DNA of 7,535 nt, taken from NCBI GenBank assembly GCA_039927975.1, contig JBDSTZ010000175.1, positions 1 through 7,535 on the forward strand, given 5' to 3'. The translations under genes were made by a program, and so were the position numbers. Positions 6,801-7,535 of the stretch are shown one piece after another (positions within the stretch are counted from its first letter, which is position 1; every line of letters begins with the position of its first letter). This stretch comes from JBDSTZ01 sp039927975. Its GTDB lineage: Bacteria > Pseudomonadota > Gammaproteobacteria > Burkholderiales > Burkholderiaceae_D. The notes under the pieces are model-generated. The model was not told the DNA's origin, did no database searches, and saw only the letters and a list, made by a program, of their open reading frames with translations.

Positions 6801-7534
6801 TGTCGGCCAGCGCCGGCAACATTTCGCTCACCACCGGCAGCTTCGGCGGCGCCATCACGCTCGACCACAGCGCCCTGTCGGCCAGCGCCACCGTGTCGCT
6901 GTCGGCCGCATCGAGCCATATCGACCAGTCCGCCGGCCTGATCCACGCCACCGCGATCGTCGCCAGCGCCGAGTCGGGCATCAGCCTGGTCACCACCGTG
7001 GCCGACGCCACCCTCTCCCTGTCGGGCGCCGGCAACGCCAGCCTGACCAACACTGGCGACCTGCGCGTGCTTGGCGCCGACGTCGCCGACGGCGCCGTCA
7101 CCATCGCCACCAGCGGCGACCTGCATGTGCTGACCGCCCAGGCCCACGGCAGCAGCGACCGCAACAACATCACCTTCTCGACCAACCTGGCCGGCGGCAA
7201 CGGCGCCGACATGCAGCTCGGCGCCATCTCGGCCGGCAGCCGCGGCACCCTCAGCCTGACCGCCCAGGGCGCCATCGGCATGGACGGCGCCGGCACCAGC
7301 CTGCTGCGCGCCGCCAACCTGCTGGTCGACGTGCAGGGCGCCCTGACCTTGAGTACCGACGTCGGCGCCCTCAGCGTCGCCAGCGCCCCGGCCGTGCAAG
7401 GCCAGCGCGCCAGCGTCGCCATCACCCAGGGCGCCACCAGCCTGACGCTGACCAGCGTCAGCGTCGCCTCGGGCGCCTTCAGCCTGGCCGCCGCCGGTTC
7501 GGTCGATGTCGCCAACCTGCGCATCCTGTCGAAC
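2..7534 (+). CDS. Giant repetitive beta-helix/FHA-like surface protein, internal fragment (both ends outside window)
   Basis: I translated the frame beginning at base 2 line by line and found no stop in 2,511 codons. The gene enters at base 1 (third base of the preceding codon) and leaves at base 7535, so neither start, ribosome site nor stop can be given. The protein is dominated by Gly, Ala, Asp, Ser, Thr, Val and Ile in alternating-strand patterns such as AAGSVLLNAAGDIDL and GGDVTIAADS, typical of parallel beta-helix adhesins of the filamentous-haemagglutinin kind. I saw no cysteine codon, as is common in large exported adhesins. No transmembrane segment, signal peptide, TPS secretion domain, RTX nonapeptide array or C-terminal secretion signal lies in the window. 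Domain order by residue: 67-residue repeats 1-276, cap 277-320, helix I 321-745, IN-like domain 746-857, helix II 858-1580, aromatic insertion 1581-2120, helix III 2121-2511. The reading frame is certain; an adhesin role and cell-surface location are inference. A two-partner-secreted, type I-secreted or LEPR-XLL-type giant protein are all possible. Confidence 0.93.
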   Translation, partial: MYWGAAGAPAAGTGFDALSTAQKKIVAAALGYDSYEGNTWFNAGAAPNARLVTEFASAGAADFDIDSIDWGGVRAPATGATFEQLTVAQRAIVADSLGYAQVATEVLVKPSAAVGKQIVLTLEQGAGKDYDNSTLDWGTVAKAAASTAFADLTLAQQDRVLSVLGYARFDGVVYHDADAAAAQQYRLGFTAGTDYNNATVTWSDVPIPVAGTDFAHLTAEQKFRVLDQTGFVAYDSTVYFKAGAGADALKQTFVEGVDYHNASMSWGSVAPQQSTRWVVTDGTAEYMVYAYDADGNGSTDEVRILEPHYLLGQRGFGALVTGTVTTLQANADFSLTGAGDAIIRGRFDLAAPGSDLLIQSDSWVYWEAAANVNGNISLLGGVAVDGTNLGGANSHGTSLYIHETSAVSTTAAGSTIRLAGALDVELRGTTIAGASIGEHGITWQGADASINVTAGQQILVDTALAASKSVSLTTTGVVSGDDNGYSIIIGSAAGLNAGGITSDSSGGAVNVNAAGNVSIGGRVLAGGVMVQQFNGGALVGESVDWSGKNSSVSLVAAGQMYLGAMALTEDGGLAEVGATVRANASITVRGGHSADGVGVKMPGAARLITNNADGLVSISAAQDAEINGLVVAGGEVTDHYDSRGKYLGSTTSSFGGASRIRVTADNQVRLGHDLSAGAEITVRGGQGSAAPSTDPWADQGIVVGGNVHLKTLQENSVLTLSSSGDMSVLAPAWTNEIVADDFAQFADGDLSADTAFRVTIDLGTHTLSGVITLSKLSSLNNHGLGDLKTDLQAALDAAQLSVTASPSGTPAVGDSATLGGVMNARLVDGHLMLTSDFAFSLAAVADGHAERLGLTQLDATNPSAGATVSSRSVALDASARGSVVNLGMADAPSGQITISGWVRGHSGINMFAGTSSGGNQDVDLTITGVLETLSGSMVLNPTGHALIEGSLIARGRNADIIINARDSLDVVGNLTAQRDIIINAGSRQLTGETSLSTTNSAHFNTLDSTGRIILTGLNDVLINNNIGGDSTVGLIQIGSSYGTVTTAINTVLQTGTLMTISGNKLDIGGTLRSSLATDATYDREITLTAATDIVFHADLRAAGSVLLNAAGDIDLYHGNLLAQGAGQRIELSAGDAIQIGHGGASTGFFVAANGGIDATAGGKLALAIDGQLSSSGAASHVALTATNVAVDGLVKAGALLDLNSGAYSWSGKNASLAIRATQDMLLGSVAGGGKLESTGLLRVQSGSNGIGLGFSMTAASTLKVDATGAGTWTEVAAGADGQIELLAEGDIQLRGLVSAADSGADIRVLSRSQVWIDGLVSANDSIHITGGTHATGVAVLVNTLIVGVNASTGGTLDTAAGGHIIVDATDSILIEGVIGQQDLGQAKVGSLSISSSGRDVTVLRNIDVAGSVTLAAGNISVLSGAYVHASGVNSDVFMQARSKLLVSGANTLADPDIPMALIMADRLVHLAAPTMEVNGFVQAGIDANSAHGRLLLSGGSSITIGGVLKSNDAIDIHSGVNLRLSREFLEGDHATDSLTGGTVKITGQAVVNALGAIVVQAGGDVTIAADSAVAAPTSIQVPVYTTVSEAVSVVTGYTQVQDGVMQVAVQVPVTTSITEQTGTVSVKVGSEYNTFDARLTQTGYYNPNAAYGKQFRETLVEGVDYTNNDARIKWSDFGVSAPDTNYKSAGYKTFQDLSDNQKKAVLAGTGYLALFDFDYSNAQLHRTENGTPTIVDITTDPTYKPTWANNAKVIYHIDVDGWRDKYVLMQSGAQEDILNINSFGTARYLSGDATLDGSSNGTWSAFKGGELVGKYTDSANVVYTQDKSVFNNPSNGYDYDQSTGRWAVTYEYDTGTRNYQIYQHNTTTDTGALAATTIARQPDWYWAGGGTGTASLSGTQGSRATSNIAANNAFITALQSDTGALNFLSSSTRYNQLVGWAEGGGYVIAYEHTGGGGWTNTFTNSSSWVGSGPNDEYSSFYLSGGTDHITIYWDINYGGGSWTIYGSVGSLGDWNDETSSLKVFGKRYEDYHDYRYDWDSNSKNIYDERIQLDYHVTTLATDKFNYQPVYKTSTVTTMATQMQDVTLWKTVPVLTTQNVLHTTVTMVDAAGQAYGEFAGETISGGAISIDAGGTLKVSGKLAAKGDLDLSAGAVLQLKGNVVNTVTVNATLEGHDISLDAGTRLLLDGSAAVHGTGSGATVSLHSDQDISFGGAISAKAGASIASVSLDADRNVSLSGAISAAGIAILAGQGGSGDGAISADAKTSLSASAGNISLTTGSFGGAITLDHSALSASATVSLSAASSHIDQSAGLIHATAIVASAESGISLVTTVADATLSLSGAGNASLTNTGDLRVLGADVADGAVTIATSGDLHVLTAQAHGSSDRNNITFSTNLAGGNGADMQLGAISAGSRGTLSLTAQGAIGMDGAGTSLLRAANLLVDVQGALTLSTDVGALSVASAPAVQGQRASVAITQGATSLTLTSVSVASGAFSLAAAGSVDVANLRILSN
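830..961 (+). other. Cap module after the repeat array, with a calcium-loop-like motif
   Basis: This segment (residues 277-320) closes the repeat array and leads into the beta-helix. It contains AEYMVYAYDADG followed by NGSTDEVRIL. The stretch D292-A-D294-G-N296-G-S-T-D300-E has acidic or amide side chains at alternate positions and a central Gly, as in calcium-binding loops of the EF-hand, dockerin or thrombospondin-3 kind. Position 12 is Arg, so it is not a canonical EF-hand. A related segment, NAKVIYHIDVDG then WRDKYVLM, follows the second copy of the repeat at about 5240-5308. It keeps D-x-D-G and a later D but is shorter. Just after the loop is LEPHYLL (914-934). The module call rests on the match between the two copies; calcium binding is inference. 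Confidence 0.6.
962..2236 (+). repeat. Beta-helix section I (FHA-like short repeats)
   Basis: Residues 321-745 run as successive short strands of alternating hydrophobic residues separated by Gly, Asn and Asp turns, for example LQANADFSLTGAGDAII, GNISLLGGVAVDG, SINVTAGQQILVDT and AVNVNAAGNVSIGG. The pattern [V/I]-x-[V/I]-x-A-x-G-x-[V/I]-x-[V/I]-x-G is what is expected of rungs in a right-handed parallel beta-helix such as filamentous haemagglutinin. ITVRGG occurs twice (residues 586-591 and 680-685). A WSGKN motif at 1634 begins a segment repeated later at 3626. A more polar loop, residues 634-655 (EVTDHYDSRGKYLG onwards), interrupts the rungs. The fold call comes from the pattern alone. Confidence 0.7.
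2237..2572 (+). other. Globular insert resembling a flagellin/hook IN-type motif
   Basis: Residues 746-857 break the beta-helix pattern. The segment opens with ADGDLSADTAFRVTID, continues through a helix-like stretch LKTDLQAALDAAQLSVTAS, then a strand LVDGHLMLTSDFAFSLAAVA and ends with ERLGLTQL. The order is strand (S-x-D-T-x-F-x-V-T-I), helix with [DN]L..[DA]L..ALDAA, then x-V-x-A-S and DG-x-L-x-L-T-S. This is the general layout of IN motifs in flagellin and hook-associated proteins, and of similar modules seen repeatedly in very large bacterial surface proteins. Only one copy is seen. The call is by motif order and composition; no profile search was possible. If correct, it would be a small alpha/beta domain sitting on the rod. 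Confidence 0.5.
2573..4741 (+). repeat. Beta-helix section II with about 40-residue supra-repeats
   Basis: Residues 858-1580 return to short alternating strands: ADIIINARDSLDVVGNLTA, GSVLLNAAGDIDLYHG, QRIELSAGDAIQIGHGG, GQIELLAEGDIQLRG. In the second half a longer unit recurs, in which a [VIL]-x-G-[LVF]-V-x-A turn is followed by a strand I-x-V/L-x-S and another I-x-G-[LV]-[VL] turn. Examples are LRGLVSAADSGADIRVLS with VWIDGLVSANDSIHITGG, and VNGFVQAGIDANSAHGRLLL with ITIGGVLKSNDAIDIHSG. The spacing of about 20 residues between turns fits one helix rung. WSGKNASLAIRATQDMLLG (from 3626) parallels WSGKNSSVSLVAAGQMYLG in section I. Tyrosines are sparse. A structural rod role is inferred from the fold. 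Confidence 0.7.
2876..2953 (+). repeat. Pair of 18-bp direct repeats 60 bp apart
   Basis: The 18-mer GACATCATCATCAACGCC occurs at 2876-2893 and again at 2936-2953, an exact offset of 60 bases or 20 codons. Both copies are in frame and encode DIIINA. The offset equals one beta-helix rung, so this is best read as a duplicated rung whose strand sequence has stayed identical rather than as a regulatory or mobile-element site. Confidence 0.75.
4742..4879 (+). repeat. Opening bracket segment of the insertion (PVYTT...VPVTTS)
   Basis: Residues 1581-1626 begin VPVYTTVSEAVSVVTG and continue to QVPVTTSITEQTGTVSV. A related segment closes the insertion at 6200-6322: QPVYKTSTVTTMATQ, then KTVPVLTTQNVLHTTVTMV. 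Both have PVY-x-T, a Val/Thr-rich stretch, then VPV-x-TT some 25-30 residues later and a final T-V-[ST]-[VM] strand. The pair may be two strands that meet at the base of the inserted domain, or copies of one beta module. The similarity is weak outside the key motifs. Confidence 0.45.
4904..5239 (+). repeat. Two diverged distal copies of the 67-residue repeat
   Basis: The first copy starts at F1635 (4904): FDARLTQTGYYNPNAAY followed by KQFRETLVEGVDYTNN and IKWSDFGV. It matches the fourth proximal unit, which has DQTGFVAYDSTVY, then LKQTFVEGVDYHNASMSWG. The second copy starts at F1694 (5081): FQDLSDNQKKAVLAGTGYL, which matches FDALSTAQKKIVAAALGYD of the first proximal unit. Its second half lacks a clear VDYxN motif and has TPTIVDITTDPTYKPTW instead. 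The copies lie about 4.1 kb downstream of the proximal array and are also followed by a cap-like segment, so the arrangement of repeat then cap is used twice in the same protein. Confidence 0.75.
5240..5308 (+). other. Second cap-like segment after the distal repeats
   Basis: Residues 1747-1769 read WANNAKVIYHIDVDG then WRDKYVLM. Aligned to the proximal cap (W277, then AEYMVYAYDADG and NGSTDEVRIL) they share the leading Trp, the hydrophobic strand, D-x-D-G, a later Asp and the closing hydrophobic strand. The loop is about two residues shorter and lacks the Asn-Gly of the proximal copy, so metal binding is less likely here. Confidence 0.5.
5309..6199 (+). other. Unrecognised aromatic-rich core domain
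   Basis: Residues 1770-2066 form the core of the insertion. Strand-like segments rich in Tyr and Trp alternate with Gly, Asn and Ser turns: GRWAVTYEYDTGTRNYQIYQ, PDWYWAGGGTG, GGGYVIAYEHTGGGGWTN, DHITIYWDINYGGGSWTIYG. The second and later segments look like diverged versions of the first ([VI]-x-Y-[EWD]-x-[DHN]-x-G then an aromatic strand), suggesting an antiparallel beta fold made of repeated hairpins. It ends in a dense Tyr/Asp patch at 6077-6148 (KRYEDYHDYRYDWDS and on). I recognise no named family. Binding to carbohydrate or another surface is only a guess from the aromatic content. Confidence 0.5.
6200..6322 (+). repeat. Closing bracket segment of the insertion (PVYKT...VPVLTT)
   Basis: Residues 2067-2107 carry QPVYKTSTVTTMATQ and, after a short Gln/Asp/Leu stretch, KTVPVLTTQNVLHTTVTMV. 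The segment pairs with the opening bracket at 4742-4879. A short linker (DAAGQAYGEFAGE) then leads directly into the next beta-helix rungs. Confidence 0.45.
6362..7534 (+). repeat. Beta-helix section III, tyrosine-free
   Basis: Residues 2121-2511 are again short alternating strands, for example GGAISIDAGGTLKVSG, GDLDLSAGAVLQLKGNV, ASVSLDADRNVSLSGAIS and GTLSLTAQGAIGMDGAG. FGGAI is repeated at residues 2211-2215 and 2281-2285, and SLSAS/LSAAS-type strands recur. Ala, Ser and Gly are more frequent than in sections I and II, and I see no tyrosine codon after Y2114 (6341). The section runs off the end of the window, so its length and what follows (membrane anchor, secretion signal or further modules) are unknown. 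Confidence 0.7.
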
Positions 7535-7535
7535 C

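Noticed and set aside
4701..6941. Other off-frame plus-strand open frames (4701-4919, 5020-5454, 5376-5948, 6262-6516, 6513-6941)
   Set aside because: All lie inside the continuous frame +2 gene and give low-complexity Pro/Arg/Ser/Thr or His/Arg/Gln-rich translations. A frameshift is excluded because frame +2 keeps recognisable repeats through every one of these intervals.
6340..7524. 394-codon open frame on the minus strand
   Set aside because: It is the wobble-aligned complement of the + strand gene. With nearly all + codons ending in C or G, stops there arise almost only from Tyr codons preceded by C; its stop at 6340-6342 is the complement of such a Tyr codon (Y2114). The translation has no domain pattern.
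1..7535. Search for promoters, terminators, tRNA, CRISPR, IS ends and intergenic gaps
   Set aside because: None seen. The entire window is coding, short repeats are in frame at codon multiples, and there is no evenly spaced identical DNA repeat or terminal inverted repeat.

Overview
The whole window is the interior of one very long gene on the + strand. The frame whose codons begin at base 2 is open from end to end: 2,511 codons with no in-frame stop, and neither the true start nor the true stop lies inside. A caller that needs both ends of an ORF will miss it and report only fragments in other frames. The product is a giant, repetitive, apparently cysteine-free protein rich in Gly, Ala, Asp, Ser and Thr. 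Its composition and its alternating hydrophobic/polar strands fit a secreted or surface-exposed adhesin-type protein with long parallel beta-helix (filamentous-haemagglutinin-like) sections. Exact family, export route and ligand cannot be settled, because both termini lie outside the window.

Organism: the sequence is very GC-rich, with nearly every codon ending in C or G. Together with a giant FHA-like protein this suggests a high-GC proteobacterium. A betaproteobacterium such as Oxalobacteraceae (Massilia/Duganella type) is my guess from general knowledge only. Codon use looks uniform, with no sign of a recent insertion, IS element, RNA gene, CRISPR array or intergenic space.

Layout: (1) 2-829, tandem array of a roughly 67-residue repeat, one partial and four full copies; (2) 830-961, a cap module with a calcium-loop-like DADGNGSTDE motif and an LEPHYLL motif; (3) 962-2236, beta-helix section I; (4) 2237-2572, a globular insert resembling flagellin/hook IN-type motifs; (5) 2573-4741, beta-helix section II, with about 40-residue supra-repeats; (6) 4742-6361, a Tyr/Trp-rich insertion that is bracketed by two related PVYxT/VPVxTT segments and reuses the 67-residue repeat and its cap; (7) 6362-7534, beta-helix section III, which contains no tyrosine.

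How the parts may work together (inference): the beta-helix sections would form a long rod, and the repeat array, IN-like domain and aromatic insertion would be globular or ligand-binding modules on it. The most interesting point is the repeat-plus-cap module, which occurs twice about 4 kb apart in different settings, and the unrecognised aromatic domain that follows its second copy.
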